Notes: generated by a model not told the origin, from the letters alone. Numbered from the stretch's first letter, positions 25,878-35,809 are shown. The stretch: DNA of 64,000 bases from Neoakkermansia glycaniphila (GCF_001683795.1 NZ_LIGX01000013.1:1-64000); one strand, 5' to 3'. A program made the numbers and translations.

Positions 25878-25906
25878 AATTTAGCAATTACAGACGGATG
25901 TGTCAA
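25878..25906 (-). promoter_or_regulatory. Strong promoter of the lipoprotein gene
   Basis: Minus-strand perfect TTGACA and TAAATT separated by 17 bp. Confidence 0.6.
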
Positions 25907-25970
25907 GGCAAAGTATTGCTTTTGATCAAATCAGTGTGAAAAAGGAGTCGGTTCGTTCTTTTTTGGCGGA

Positions 25971-26426
25971 TCAGAGGTCGGGGGGGAGTGTCCATGAGGC
26001 GGGGCCTTCGAGGGTTTCCATCCAGTTGTTGAGGATTTCGACGGCGGCAGCCTGGTCGATGACGGGGCGCTGGTTTTTCGCTTTTTTGCCGGCCTGCCGG
26101 AGTTTTTCCTGTGCGGTGGCGGTGGTCAGGAATTCATCGACGTAGAGGAGGGGGATTTCGGGGAATGCTGTGTGCAGACGGTCGCCGAATAGGCGTACTT
26201 TGGCGGCAGCCGTGCCTTCGGTGCCGTCGAGGCGGACGGGGAGGCCGAGAACGAGGGTGCGGATGCTTTTTTGCCGGACAAGTGCGCCGATGCGGGCCAG
26301 AGGTTCCGTGGCGGCGAGATGGATGCTTTCGACGGGGTGTGCGAGGATGCCGGACGGGTCGGTGGCGGCGATGCCGATGCGGGCTTCGCCGTAGTCGATT
26401 CCCAGTGCCGGGTGGTGTTCGCTCAC
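25971..26426 (-). CDS. ruvX: Holliday junction resolvase-like RuvX/YqgF
   Basis: RNase H-fold nuclease of 151 residues acting in 16S rRNA 5'-end maturation (and proposed in recombination). The opening LGIDYGEARIGIAATD holds the first metal-binding aspartate, LVLGLPVRLDGTEG is the conserved core and LLYVDEFLTTATAQEKL the second acidic site. The frame is open far upstream, but GTG 26426 begins the domain and lies 8 bp after the manC stop, so it is the last gene of parE-uppS-manC-ruvX. Confidence 0.88.
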   Translation of the reverse strand: MSEHHPALGIDYGEARIGIAATDPSGILAHPVESIHLAATEPLARIGALVRQKSIRTLVLGLPVRLDGTEGTAAAKVRLFGDRLHTAFPEIPLLYVDEFLTTATAQEKLRQAGKKAKNQRPVIDQAAAVEILNNWMETLEGPASWTLPPDL

Positions 26427-26434
26427 GGTTGGGG

Positions 26435-27502
26435 TCAGACGAGGTTTTCGGGGAGCTGGGAGACGATGTGCTTGATGGCGTCCGCATCGGATTGGCGGGC
26501 GACGAGCAGGGAGTCTCCCGTGTCGACGACGATGAGGTTTTCGACGCCGAGGAGGGCGATGTGTTTGCCCTGTGCCGAGTAGGCGATGTTGCCGCGGGCA
26601 TCGCGGGCGCTGACGGGGGTGTTGGAGACGTTGCCGTTGTCGTGCTGCTGGAGGTATTTGGCGACGGAGAGCCATGAGCCTACGTCGTCCCAGTCGAAGG
26701 TGGCTTCGAAGTTGAGGACGCGGGCGGCTTTTTCCATGAGGGCGAAGTCGATGGAGATGGGGGTGAGTGCGGGGAATTCGTCGCGGATGAAGTCGGAGAT
26801 GTTTTCGGTTTGCGCGAGGCGGTCGATGAATCCGGCGAGTTCGGGAGTGTGCTGCTGCAGTTCGGTGCGGACGTGGGGGATGTTCCAAATGAACATGCCG
26901 GCGTTCCACGAGTAGTTGCCTTTGGCGAGGTATTCGGTGGCGGTGGCTGTGTCCGGTTTTTCGCGGAAGCTTTGCACTTCGTAGCAGGAGTGGCGGAGTT
27001 GCGGGTCGGCGATGGCGGTTCCTCGTTCGATGTAGCCGTAGGAGGGGCAGGGCCAGGTGGGTTTGATGCCGATGGTGATGAGGGCTTTTTCCCTTCCGGC
27101 GAGCGAGAGGGCGTCCGCTGCGAGTTCGCGGAAGGCTTCGTCGTTGAGGATGAGCTGGTCGGAGGGGATGACGAGCATGTTCGCCTCCGGGCAGCGTGCG
27201 GCGATGAGGCCGATGCCGAGGGCGATGGCGGGAGCGGTGTCGCGCCGGGCGGGTTCGGCGATGATGTTTTCCTGCGGAAGTTCGGGAGCCTGCCTGCGGA
27301 CTTCTTCTTCCTGCATGCCGTTGGTGAGGATGAGGATGCGTTCGGCGGGGATGAGGCCCTGAAGGCGGTCGAGGGCTTTGCGGAGGAGTGTGCCGTCCCC
27401 GAAGAGGTCGAGGAGCTGTTTGGGGCGTGTGTTGCGGGAGAGGGGCCAGAAGCGTGTGCCGCTTCCTCCTGCGAGGATGAGTGCGTATGAGTTGTTTTGC
27501 AT
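26435..27502 (-). CDS. manC: Mannose-1-phosphate guanylyltransferase
   Basis: Makes GDP-mannose from mannose-1-phosphate and GTP. The 355-residue protein has the nucleotidyltransferase signature LILAGGSGTRFWPLSR, the FREKPD motif with the catalytic lysine, NAGMFIW and ATFDWDDVGSW. It is the short, single-domain form without the isomerase part. ATG 27502 starts exactly at the conserved N-terminus. The product feeds gmd and fcl, encoded 3 kb away on the same strand. Confidence 0.92.
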   Translation of the reverse strand: MQNNSYALILAGGSGTRFWPLSRNTRPKQLLDLFGDGTLLRKALDRLQGLIPAERILILTNGMQEEEVRRQAPELPQENIIAEPARRDTAPAIALGIGLIAARCPEANMLVIPSDQLILNDEAFRELAADALSLAGREKALITIGIKPTWPCPSYGYIERGTAIADPQLRHSCYEVQSFREKPDTATATEYLAKGNYSWNAGMFIWNIPHVRTELQQHTPELAGFIDRLAQTENISDFIRDEFPALTPISIDFALMEKAARVLNFEATFDWDDVGSWLSVAKYLQQHDNGNVSNTPVSARDARGNIAYSAQGKHIALLGVENLIVVDTGDSLLVARQSDADAIKHIVSQLPENLV

Positions 27503-27518
27503 GGCAGGTTGTCGTGGA

Positions 27519-28235
27519 TTATCGTTTGCCGAAGCGGCGGTGGCGGGCGGCATAGTCCCGCAGGGCTGTTTCGAAGTCTTCGCGGTCGAAGTCCGGCCAG
27601 AGCCGGTCGGTGACGTGGAGTTCGGCGTAGCTGATTTGCCAGAGGAGGAAGTTGGAGATGCGCATTTCGCCCGAGGTGCGGATGAGGAGATCCGGGTCGG
27701 GGATGCCGGCGGTGTCGAGGTGATCGGCGACGGTTTGTTCGGTGATGTCCTGTGGGGCGAGTGTACCGGAGGAGATTTTTTCGGCGATGTCGCGGATGGC
27801 ATGAGTGATTTCCTGCCGGGAGCCGTAGGAGAGGGCGAGGGTGAGGTGCAGGGCGGTGTTGTGCCGGGTGGCGTCCATCGCGTTTTGCAGGATGGCGCGG
27901 CTTTTGGCTGGGAGGCGTTCGAGGTCTCCGATGCAGTGGAGGCGGACGTTTTTCTTCATCATTTCCGGTGTGCGCTGTTTGATGAAGCGGTTCAGCAGCA
28001 GCATGAGGGAGGAGACTTCGATGAGGGAGCGGTTCCAGTTTTCGGTGGAGAAGGCGTAGAGTGTGAGCCAGGGGATGCCGTATTCCAGGCAGAAGTCGAC
28101 GCTTTTCTGTACGGATTGTGCTCCTTCGGTGTGTCCCCTGCGGCGGGAGTGCCCGTGCCGCTTGGCCCAGCGGCCATTGCCATCCATGATGATGGCGATG
28201 TGGTGCGGGAGTTTTTCCTGCGGGATGTCAAGCAT
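27519..28235 (-). CDS. uppS: Undecaprenyl diphosphate synthase (isoprenyl transferase)
   Basis: cis-Prenyltransferase that makes the C55 lipid carrier for peptidoglycan and polysaccharide building. All five conserved regions are seen: IAIIMDGNGRWAKRHG with the catalytic aspartate, GHTEGAQ, LYAFSTENWNR, and the C-terminal DLLIRTSGEMRISNFLLWQ. 238 residues is typical. It sits between parE-like and manC genes (29 and 16 bp gaps), linking carrier lipid supply to sugar nucleotide supply. Confidence 0.95.
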   Translation of the reverse strand: MLDIPQEKLPHHIAIIMDGNGRWAKRHGHSRRRGHTEGAQSVQKSVDFCLEYGIPWLTLYAFSTENWNRSLIEVSSLMLLLNRFIKQRTPEMMKKNVRLHCIGDLERLPAKSRAILQNAMDATRHNTALHLTLALSYGSRQEITHAIRDIAEKISSGTLAPQDITEQTVADHLDTAGIPDPDLLIRTSGEMRISNFLLWQISYAELHVTDRLWPDFDREDFETALRDYAARHRRFGKR

Positions 28236-28264
28236 GGTGTGGTATAGAGAGAGGGTGAGGCGGC

Positions 28265-30115
28265 TCAGGCCGGGTCGAGTTCGATCCGCAGGTTGTCGAT
28301 GATGTACTGTTTGCGGATTTCGGTGTTGTCGCCCATATAGAAGGCGATGATTTCCTTCAGGTTGTGCGCGTTTTCGAGGGTGACGCGTTCCAGTCGGATG
28401 TCGGGACCGATGAAGTGTTTGAATTCGGAGGGCGAGATTTCCCCGAGGCCCTTGAACCGGGTGATTTCCGGATTTTTGCCGAGTTTGGAGATGGCTTTTT
28501 CGCGTTCGGTGTCGGAGTAGCAGTAGATGGTCTGCTGTTTGTTGCGTACGCGGAAGAGGGGGGTCTGGAGGATGTAGAGGTGGCCTTCGCGAATGAGTTC
28601 GGGGAAGTACTGGATGAAGAAGGTGAGGAGGAGGATGCGGATGTGCATGCCGTCCACGTCGGCATCGGTGGCGATGACGATGTGGTTGTAGCGGAGGTCT
28701 TCCAGTCCTTTGTCGATGTTGAGCGCGAGGTGGAGGAGGTCGAGTTCTTCGTTTTTCTTTTCTTCGAAGAGGGCGGTGCGGGAGACTCCGAAGGAGTTGG
28801 CGGGTTTGCCCTTGAGGGAGAAGACGGCCTGAGTTTCGGCGTCGCGGGCGGTGGTGATGGAGCCGGAGGCGGAGTCGCCTTCAGTGATGAAGATCATGGT
28901 TTCCGCCGCGCGTTTGTGTTTGGTGTCGTAATGGACGCGGCAGTCGCGGAGTTTTTTGTTGTGGACTTTGGCCTTTTTGGCACGTTCGCGGGAGTTTTTC
29001 TGGATGCCGGCGATTTCCTTGCGCGCTTTTTCGGCTTCCTTGATTTTGTCTTCGATGGCTTTGGCTGCGTCCGGGTGGCGGTGCAGGTAGTTGTCGAGTT
29101 CTTTGGCAAGGAAGTTGCCGATGAAGGTGCGGATGGTTTCGCTGCCGGGGGCGATGGTGTTGGATCCGAGTTTCGTTTTCGTTTGCGATTCGAAGATGGG
29201 ATCGACTACTTTGATGGAGATGGCGGCGACGATGGAGGAGCGAATGTCCGAGGCGTCGTAGGGTTTTTTGTAGAAGTCGCGGAGGGTTTTGGCGATGGCT
29301 TCGCGGAAGGCGGATTGGTGGGTGCCGCCCTGGGTGGTGTGCTGGCCGTTGACGAAGGAGTAGTATTCTTCCCCGTACTGGGTGCCATGGGTGATGGCGA
29401 TTTCTATGTCCTGCCCGGTGATGTGGATGGGTTCGTAGAGGGCTTCGTCGCCCATTTCTTCGCGCAGGAGGTCGAGGAGGCCGTTTTTGGAGATGAAGCG
29501 CTGGCCGTTGAAGTTGATGGCAAGCCCGGTGTTGAGGTAGCAGTAGTACCTGCACATGCGGGCGATGTAGTCTTTCCGGAAGGTGGCATTTTCCGGGAAG
29601 ATGGTGGTGTCGATGCGGAAGGCGACGCGCGTGCCGTTGGGTTCTTCGGTGGTTTCGGTGAGGTCGCTGCCGGGGATTTCGATGCCTTCGGAGAATTGGA
29701 TGCGGCGGGTGGAGCCGTCGCGGTAGGCCTGGATTTCGAAGTGGGAGGAGAGGGCGTTGACTGCTTTGATGCCGACGCCGTTGAGACCTACGGATTTGGT
29801 GAAGGCTTCGCCTTCGTATTTGCCCCCGGTGTTTATTTTGGCGGCGCAGTCATAGAGGGAGCCAAGGGGGATGCCGCGGCCGAAGTCGCGCACTTCGCAG
29901 TGGCCGTCGGGCTGGAGCGTGATGAGGATGCGCTGGCCGTATCCCATGACGTATTCGTCGATGGCGTTGTCGATGACTTCTTTGAGCAGGACGTACATGC
30001 CGTCGTCGGGCATGCTTCCGTCACCCAATTTTCCGATGTACATGCCCTGGCGCAGGCGGATGTGTTCGCGCCAGTCCAGTGTCTGAATGTCTTTTTCAGA
30101 GTATCCGACTTCCAT
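28265..30115 (-). CDS. parE: Type IIA topoisomerase B subunit (ParE-like)
   Basis: ATPase subunit of a type II topoisomerase, 616 residues. The GHKL ATPase has [10 protein letters not shown] (Mg2+-binding Asn) and [11 protein letters not shown]; the transducer has the QTKTKLGS switch lysine; the TOPRIM domain has EGDSASGS and DADVDGMHI. Length and the lack of a long insert fit ParE more than enterobacterial GyrB. The A subunit is not in the window. ATG 30115 ([15 protein letters not shown]) is preferred to ATG 30166. Confidence 0.85.
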   Translation of the reverse strand: MEVGYSEKDIQTLDWREHIRLRQGMYIGKLGDGSMPDDGMYVLLKEVIDNAIDEYVMGYGQRILITLQPDGHCEVRDFGRGIPLGSLYDCAAKINTGGKYEGEAFTKSVGLNGVGIKAVNALSSHFEIQAYRDGSTRRIQFSEGIEIPGSDLTETTEEPNGTRVAFRIDTTIFPENATFRKDYIARMCRYYCYLNTGLAINFNGQRFISKNGLLDLLREEMGDEALYEPIHITGQDIEIAITHGTQYGEEYYSFVNGQHTTQGGTHQSAFREAIAKTLRDFYKKPYDASDIRSSIVAAISIKVVDPIFESQTKTKLGSNTIAPGSETIRTFIGNFLAKELDNYLHRHPDAAKAIEDKIKEAEKARKEIAGIQKNSRERAKKAKVHNKKLRDCRVHYDTKHKRAAETMIFITEGDSASGSITTARDAETQAVFSLKGKPANSFGVSRTALFEEKKNEELDLLHLALNIDKGLEDLRYNHIVIATDADVDGMHIRILLLTFFIQYFPELIREGHLYILQTPLFRVRNKQQTIYCYSDTEREKAISKLGKNPEITRFKGLGEISPSEFKHFIGPDIRLERVTLENAHNLKEIIAFYMGDNTEIRKQYIIDNLRIELDPA

Positions 30116-30159
30116 GGGGTTCGAAATTATACAGATGTCCGAATGGTTTGGCGAGTCTA

Positions 30160-30201
30160 AAAACAAGGAGGCTCTCCTGCAAGGTGCTGCGGGAGAGCCT
30201 C
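30160..30201 (-). terminator. Terminator of the gmd-fcl operon
   Basis: Ten-bp perfect stem (30168-30177 with 30192-30201) followed on the minus strand by TTGTTTTTAG. Confidence 0.65.
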
Positions 30202-30217
30202 GGGGGAGGGTGGCGGT

Positions 30218-31297
30218 TCAGGCCGGGGTGCTCCCGGTGTACCATGCGTACATGGTGCGGATGCCTTCGTCGATTTCGACGGTGTGGCGCCATCCAAGGC
30301 CGTGCAGTTTGGAGACGTCGGTGAGTTTGCGCATGGTGCCGTCGGGCTTGGAGTCGTCGAATGCGATTTCGCCGCGGTAACCGATGATGCGGGCGATCAG
30401 TTCCGCAAGGTTTCCGATGGAGATTTCCTTGCCCGTGCCGATGTTGATGTGGCAGTTGCGCGTTTCCAGGCAGCTGCCTTTGAGGTCGGCGAAGTCGATC
30501 TGTTCCATGACGTAGGTGCAGGCATCGGCCATGTCTTCGCTCCACAGGAATTCGCGCAGGGGTTTGCCTGTGCCCCAGAGTTCGACTTTTCCGGGGAAGA
30601 TGCCGTAGCGTTCGAGGAGGGAGAGTATGGTGTCGTCGTCGGCCGTGCCGCCGATGTTTTCGACGGGGCGGGCCGAGAGGTCGCTCCGGACGGTTTCCCA
30701 GTCGTTTTCATGCAGGGCTTTCGCCAGATGGATTTTGCGGATCATGGCCGGCAGTACGTGGCTGCGCTCGAGGTCGAAGTTGTCGTTCGGTCCGTAGAGG
30801 TTGGTGGGCATGACGGCAATGTAGTTGGTGCCGTACTGGAGGTTGAAGCTTTCGCATATTTTGAGCCCTGCGATTTTGGCGATGGCGTAGGGTTCGTTGG
30901 TGTATTCCAGCGGTGCGGTGAGGAGGGCGTCTTCACGCATGGGCTGCGGGACGTCTTTCGGGTAGATGCAGGTGCTGCCGAGGAAGAGGAGCTTTTCGAT
31001 TCCGTGGCGGTAGCTTTCTCCGATGACGTTTTGCTGGATTTGGAGGTTGCGGTAGATGAAGTCGGCGCGGTAGGTGTTGTTGGCCATGATGCCACCGACA
31101 TGCGCCGCTGCGAGGAAGACGTATTCGGGGCGTTCGCGGTCGAAGAAGTCGCGGACGGCGGCAGGGTCCATCAGGTCTAGTTCGGCATGGGTGCGGCCGA
31201 TCAGGTGGCCGTACCCTTTGCGTTCGAGGCTGTTCCAGATGGCGGATCCTACGAGGCCGCGGTGTCCGGCGATGTAGATTCTGCTTTGTTTGTCCAT
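30218..31297 (-). CDS. fcl: GDP-L-fucose synthase
   Basis: Epimerase-reductase that turns GDP-4-keto-6-deoxymannose into GDP-L-fucose. Short-chain dehydrogenase fold with the Rossmann motif IAGHRGLVGSAI, the NIGTGKE substrate region and the catalytic YxxxK in EPYAIAKIAG. At 359 residues it is longer than the E. coli enzyme (about 320) because of an insertion before WGTGKPLREFLW. It follows gmd by 3 bp and closes the GDP-fucose pathway. Confidence 0.93.
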   Translation of the reverse strand: MDKQSRIYIAGHRGLVGSAIWNSLERKGYGHLIGRTHAELDLMDPAAVRDFFDRERPEYVFLAAAHVGGIMANNTYRADFIYRNLQIQQNVIGESYRHGIEKLLFLGSTCIYPKDVPQPMREDALLTAPLEYTNEPYAIAKIAGLKICESFNLQYGTNYIAVMPTNLYGPNDNFDLERSHVLPAMIRKIHLAKALHENDWETVRSDLSARPVENIGGTADDDTILSLLERYGIFPGKVELWGTGKPLREFLWSEDMADACTYVMEQIDFADLKGSCLETRNCHINIGTGKEISIGNLAELIARIIGYRGEIAFDDSKPDGTMRKLTDVSKLHGLGWRHTVEIDEGIRTMYAWYTGSTPA

Positions 31298-31300
31298 GGT

Positions 31301-32362
31301 TTATCGGTTTTTTGCGACAAGTTCCATGTCGTGTTTCATCATGATGCGGACGAGTTCTTCGAAGGATGTTTTGCGTGGGTTCCAGCCCAGAAGGGTTTTG
31401 GCCTTGGTGGGGTCGCCGAGGAGTTGTTCGACTTCCGCAGGGCGGAAGTATTTCGGGTCTACTTCGACGAGGGGGCGTCCCGTGGCTGCATCAATGCCTT
31501 TTTCATTGATGCCGGTGCCTTCCCAGCGGAGTGTGATGCCTGCTTCGGCAAAGGCGAGGGTGCAGAATTCGCGGACGGTGTGCATTTCCCCGGTGGCGAT
31601 GACGAAGTCTTCGGGCGTGTGGTGCTGGAGGATCATCCACATGCATTCGACGTAGTCTTTGGCATAGCCCCAGTCGCGCAGGGAGTCGAGGTTGCCCATG
31701 TAGAGTTTGTCCTGCAGGCCCTGGGCGATGCGGCTGGCGGCGAGGGTGATTTTGCGCGTGACGAAGGTTTCGCCTCGGCGTTCGCTTTCGTGGTTGAAGA
31801 GGATGCCGTTGACGGCGAAGAGTCCGTAGGATTCGCGGTAGTTTTTCGTGATCCAGAAGCCGTATTGTTTGGCGACGCCGTAGGGCGAGCGCGGGTAGAA
31901 GGGGGTTGTTTCCTTTTGGGGGACTTCCTGGACGAGGCCGAAGAGTTCGGAGGTGGAGGCCTGGTAGATTTTCGTTTTTTCCGTCATTCCGAGGATGCGG
32001 ATGGCTTCAAGCATGCGGAGGGTGCCGATGGCATCCGCTTCGGCGGTGTATTCGGGTACGTCGAAGCTGACTTTGACGTGGCTTTGGGCGGCAAGGTTGT
32101 AGATTTCGTCCGGTTGTACGGCCTGAATGATGCGGATGAGGGAGCTGGAGTCGGTCATGTCTCCGTAGTGGAGGTTGATGGCGCGCTGCTGTTTCATGTC
32201 CCTCACCCATTCGTTCAGGTACATGTGTTCGATGCGGCCCGTGTTGAAGGAGGAGGAGCGGCGGAGGATGCCATGGACTTCATAGCCCTTTTCGATGAGG
32301 AATTCTGCGAGGTAGGAGCCGTCCTGTCCCGTGATGCCGGATATGAGCGCTTTTTTCTGCAT
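31301..32362 (-). CDS. gmd: GDP-mannose 4,6-dehydratase
   Basis: NADP-dependent dehydratase, first committed step from GDP-mannose to GDP-fucose. The 353 residues carry [18 protein letters not shown] (nucleotide binding), the catalytic STSELFG and YGVAKQYGF (YxxxK), and [15 protein letters not shown]. It is the first gene of gmd-fcl; manC, which makes the substrate, is in a neighbouring operon on the same strand. GDP-fucose would supply fucosylated surface glycans. Confidence 0.95.
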   Translation of the reverse strand: MQKKALISGITGQDGSYLAEFLIEKGYEVHGILRRSSSFNTGRIEHMYLNEWVRDMKQQRAINLHYGDMTDSSSLIRIIQAVQPDEIYNLAAQSHVKVSFDVPEYTAEADAIGTLRMLEAIRILGMTEKTKIYQASTSELFGLVQEVPQKETTPFYPRSPYGVAKQYGFWITKNYRESYGLFAVNGILFNHESERRGETFVTRKITLAASRIAQGLQDKLYMGNLDSLRDWGYAKDYVECMWMILQHHTPEDFVIATGEMHTVREFCTLAFAEAGITLRWEGTGINEKGIDAATGRPLVEVDPKYFRPAEVEQLLGDPTKAKTLLGWNPRKTSFEELVRIMMKHDMELVAKNR

Positions 32363-32497
32363 GGATTTATTGGAGTGGTGTGGTTTTCGTATCGGAATCC
32401 GATCGACGTTGATTTAGGAGACAATGTTAGGCGCTTGAAGTCAATGGAAAAGAGTGTATGCTGCTCTGTGCGGCAGGTGTGTTCTGCGATGATGTGG

Positions 32498-32526
32498 TTG
32501 ACTTTTGCATATGCGTGCTTTAGCAT
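32498..32526 (+). promoter_or_regulatory. Promoter of the transglutaminase-like gene
   Basis: TTGACT and TAGCAT boxes 17 bp apart on the + strand, about 65 nt upstream of ATG 32598. The same two hexamers make the promoter at 40955-40983. Confidence 0.45.
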
Positions 32527-32597
32527 TTTAACGAGTCCGCGCCGTGTCGCTTGATCGGTGGCGGATCGTTTGCCAATCAAAGGTTGAGGGAGTTTTT

Positions 32598-33194
32598 ATG
32601 GATGCATTTCTGAAAGAATGTACGTATGTCGATTTTCATTCCGATTCCGTTCGTCGGAAGGCCGATGAGTTGTTTCCGTCATGCATGGACGATGTGGACA
32701 AGGCGAGGGTAGCCTTCGAGTTCGTCAGAGACGGGATTCCCCATTCTTTCGATATCCGGGCGGAGCGGGTGACGGCGCGCGCTTCGGATGTGCTGAGGTA
32801 TGGTACGGGTATTTGCCATGCCAAGGCGAATCTTCTGGCGGCTTTGCTGCGTTCGCAAGGTATTCCTGCGGGTTTTTGTTTCCAGCATATTACTCTTGCC
32901 GATGATGATCGAAGAGGGTATTGCCTGCATGGCTATAATGCCGTTTTTCTGCAAGGACGCTGGATCAGGGTCGATGCAAGGGGGAATCGGACGGGGATCA
33001 ATGCGCGGTTTTCGCTGGGCGAGCCCGTGCTGGCTTTTGAGAATAGGCCTCAGTACGATGAATATGCGTTTCCGGGGATTTTTGCCGTGCCGGATACGGT
33101 GACGATGGAGATGCTCGATAGGGCCGGGAGTTTGCTGGATGTCGTGTTCGGGCTTCCGGACAAGTTGTCCGTGCAGCCTGCGGTGACGGAGTGA
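32598..33194 (+). CDS. Transglutaminase-like cysteine protein
   Basis: A 198-residue cytoplasmic protein with a transglutaminase/arylamine-type papain-like core. The motif YGTGICHAKANLLAALLR gives catalytic Cys73; CLHGYNAVF gives His111 and IRVDARG the acid Asp126. The family includes peptidases and transglutaminases; the substrate is not predictable. ATG 32598 is supported by GAGGGAG 5 nt upstream, an unusually clear ribosome-binding site for this window. Confidence 0.78.
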   Translation: MDAFLKECTYVDFHSDSVRRKADELFPSCMDDVDKARVAFEFVRDGIPHSFDIRAERVTARASDVLRYGTGICHAKANLLAALLRSQGIPAGFCFQHITLADDDRRGYCLHGYNAVFLQGRWIRVDARGNRTGINARFSLGEPVLAFENRPQYDEYAFPGIFAVPDTVTMEMLDRAGSLLDVVFGLPDKLSVQPAVTE

Positions 33195-33269
33195 AGTCGG
33201 CCCGTTTCCATCATGAGCATGACATCACTGTGTCTGGCGTGCGAGGTTTGTTTATGGTAGGTAGCTGGC

Positions 33270-33851
33270 ATGACAAAAGCGCGCCTCGCTGTGTTGGGAT
33301 CCGGTTCCGGGTCGAATTGCCAGTCCATTTTCGATGCGATCGATCAGGGTACGCTGGATGCCGAGGTGGTGCTGGTGCTTTCGGATCATGAGAATGCGTA
33401 TATTCTGGAGCGGGCCCGCAAGCGCGGCGTGCCGGTCGAGCTGCTTGATTGCGGAGGGTTCAAGAACAGGTTTCCGGATGAGTCGCAGGCGGCTTTGGCT
33501 GCGAAGCTGAAGGGGCTGGGTGTTGATCTGGTTTGTCTGGCCGGTTTTATGCGGTTGGTGAAGGCTCCGCTTCTGGAGGCTTTTCCCCGTAGAATTTTGA
33601 ATATCCATCCGTCGCTGCTTCCGGCGTTTCCGGGCGTGGAGGCATGGAAGCAGGCTTTGGAGGCGGGAGAGAAGGAGGCGGGATGTACGGTGCATTATGT
33701 GGATGCCGGGATGGATACGGGCGAGATCGTGCTGCAGGCGCGGGTGCCCGTGTTGCCGGATGATTCGCCGGAGAGTTTGCATGCCCGTATTCAGGAGCAG
33801 GAGCATGTGCTGTATCCCGCCGCGATCAGGAAGGTGATGGGGATGGAGTGA
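33270..33851 (+). CDS. purN: Phosphoribosylglycinamide formyltransferase
   Basis: Third step of purine synthesis: formylates GAR using 10-formyl-tetrahydrofolate. The 193-residue protein has LGSGSGSNCQSI at the N-terminus, the NIHPSLLPAFPG catalytic loop with its Asn and His, and HYVDAGMDTGEIVLQ with the catalytic aspartate. The only other folate gene in the window, folD, provides its cofactor but lies 9 kb away. Confidence 0.95.
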   Translation: MTKARLAVLGSGSGSNCQSIFDAIDQGTLDAEVVLVLSDHENAYILERARKRGVPVELLDCGGFKNRFPDESQAALAAKLKGLGVDLVCLAGFMRLVKAPLLEAFPRRILNIHPSLLPAFPGVEAWKQALEAGEKEAGCTVHYVDAGMDTGEIVLQARVPVLPDDSPESLHARIQEQEHVLYPAAIRKVMGME

Positions 33852-33931
33852 AGTTTTTTCTCGCCGCAGGATTTTTATTGAATTTTGGATGGAGTTTTAT
33901 CCGTATTGTAATAAGAAAGTTATTTGATCCG

Positions 33932-35809
33932 ATGATGTTTATTTCCCGTTTTTACATGGCTGCGTTGCTGGTGTCTGCCAGTGCGGCATTTGCGTGGAGC
34001 GCCGATTATACGACGGCGGGTATCGAGCAGGCCAAGTCCCATGCGAAGGACGGCGGCGAGTTTCGCCGCCTGCCCGTGAGCTGGAAGGCTTCAGCCGAAG
34101 ATAAGGCCAAGGCTGCGAAGGCGTGGGAGATTATCCGCGATTGGCAGGCGGACGGTGCGAAGGATCACCGGAAGCTGCATGTGGTGTACGTGACGCTGAA
34201 GGATCGCCCCGCGCTGAAGGATTACAAGGGTCGTATCGACCGTATCGTGAAGAATGTGCAGATGTTCTATGCCGACCAGATGGAGGAGAACGGGTTCCCC
34301 CCGTTGACGTTCGGGCTGGATTTGGATAAGGACGGGAAGCTGGTGGTGCACGATGCGTATCTGGATGAGCCTCTTTCCAAGTTCAACGTGAATTCTTCCG
34401 GTCCGGCGACGAGCAAGGTGGCGTTTGAGTCGCTGCGTAAGGCAGGCGTCGATCCCGGCAGGGATTATGTGCTGATTGTGGCTCAGATGCCGGATAAGGT
34501 CGGCCCCTACTACGGCGGCGGTACGTCGGAAGCCGGTGTGTGTTGGATATGCGATGCGGAGCATCTCGATCCCGTCAATTTTTCTTCGACGGAGGCTGGT
34601 CCCTATCTTTTCAAGACAGTGGGCAATGACAATACAGTGTATATCGGCGGAACGGCCCATGAACTCGGCCATTGTTTCAGTCTTCCCCATACGAGGGAGT
34701 TGCAGCGTGCCGTTGCCGGTGCATCGCTGATGGGCAATGGCAATTATTCTTATGGGGAGGAGTTTCGCAATGAGGGCAGGGGGGCGTTTCTGATTCAGAG
34801 CGATGCGTTGAGGCTGGCTTCGATTCCGCTGTTTACGGGGAAGTCGAAGCGGGCGGAAGATGCTGTGGAGGCCCGGTTGTCCGATATGACGGCGGAGCCG
34901 ATCGATGGCGGCCTGCGTCTTGCGGGCAAGGTGCAGGGCAATCCTCCCGTCTATGGCTTGGTAGCCTATTTCGATCCTGCCGGTGGCGATGATTACGATG
35001 CTTCGACGACGACTTGCATTCCCGGGCCGGACGGCAGTTTTTCTCTGGATGCAGTGCGCCCCGGCTACAAGGGGAATTTCGAGCTTCGCCTTGTGATGCT
35101 TCAGGCCGACGGCAAGACGGCGACATTCAAGGCGGGGTTGTCGAGCGGCGATCAGGGGGTCGAGGTTGCTCCGTTGCAGCGCGCTCTGCTGCTGATGGAT
35201 GTGGAGGCGGATCTTCGCTATAACCGCCCGGAAGCGGCACGCGCGAAGTTCGATGCTCTGTTGGTCAAGTACGGTGCAGATGCACGTTTTGTCCGCGATT
35301 TTGCCATTTGGAAGAGAGCTTTCGAGGAGGCGGGCGCTCCGCAGGGGGCGTCTCCCGCCGTGGCTCCGGCTTCCGAGCGTGAGCTGGATTTGACTGTTGC
35401 CGCTCCGGCGAAGGCTCAGGCCGGATATGGCCGCGTGTGCTGGGGGTATTGCCCGTTCGAATTGCCGTATTACAATCATGGTCCCGTGCCGGAGTTGACG
35501 AAGTATAAGCCGGGCACATTCATCCGCACGCATGCGAACGGTACGCTGACCTACGATCTGGGCGGAGTATGGAAGGAGCTGTCGCTGCAATACGGCAGTC
35601 CGTCTTTCGCCTACGGCCCGACGCGCCTGACCGTGAAAGGCGACGGAAAGGTGCTGGCGCAGACTGGCTTTGTTCGGCAGGGAGAAAACGTGCCTGTGAA
35701 AGTTTCGGTGGAAGGCGTGAAGGATCTTACGCTGGAAGTTTCGAACAATCCCGAGAAGGGCAATGGTGGATGCTCGGCCATCATTTGCGATCCGATGTTG
35801 AAGCGTTGA
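33932..35809 (+). CDS. Secreted metzincin-like zinc metalloprotease with NPCBM-like C-terminal domain
   Basis: A 625-residue secreted protein. After a signal peptide (MMFISRFYMAALLVSASAAFA), residues about 40-300 form a protease domain: HELGHCFSLPH gives zinc ligands His243, His247 and His253 with catalytic Glu244, and SLMG about 14 residues later (Met267) looks like the metzincin Met-turn. The usual Gly inside the motif is Ser. A beta-rich middle follows, and the last 110 residues (GTFIRTHANGTLTYDLGG to SAIICDP) resemble the NPCBM sugar-binding domain. ATG 33932 (or 33935) is preferred to GTG 33848, which overlaps purN. A glycoprotein-directed protease is a fair inference for a mucin degrader; specificity is unknown. 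Confidence 0.75.
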   Translation: MMFISRFYMAALLVSASAAFAWSADYTTAGIEQAKSHAKDGGEFRRLPVSWKASAEDKAKAAKAWEIIRDWQADGAKDHRKLHVVYVTLKDRPALKDYKGRIDRIVKNVQMFYADQMEENGFPPLTFGLDLDKDGKLVVHDAYLDEPLSKFNVNSSGPATSKVAFESLRKAGVDPGRDYVLIVAQMPDKVGPYYGGGTSEAGVCWICDAEHLDPVNFSSTEAGPYLFKTVGNDNTVYIGGTAHELGHCFSLPHTRELQRAVAGASLMGNGNYSYGEEFRNEGRGAFLIQSDALRLASIPLFTGKSKRAEDAVEARLSDMTAEPIDGGLRLAGKVQGNPPVYGLVAYFDPAGGDDYDASTTTCIPGPDGSFSLDAVRPGYKGNFELRLVMLQADGKTATFKAGLSSGDQGVEVAPLQRALLLMDVEADLRYNRPEAARAKFDALLVKYGADARFVRDFAIWKRAFEEAGAPQGASPAVAPASERELDLTVAAPAKAQAGYGRVCWGYCPFELPYYNHGPVPELTKYKPGTFIRTHANGTLTYDLGGVWKELSLQYGSPSFAYGPTRLTVKGDGKVLAQTGFVRQGENVPVKVSVEGVKDLTLEVSNNPEKGNGGCSAIICDPMLKR

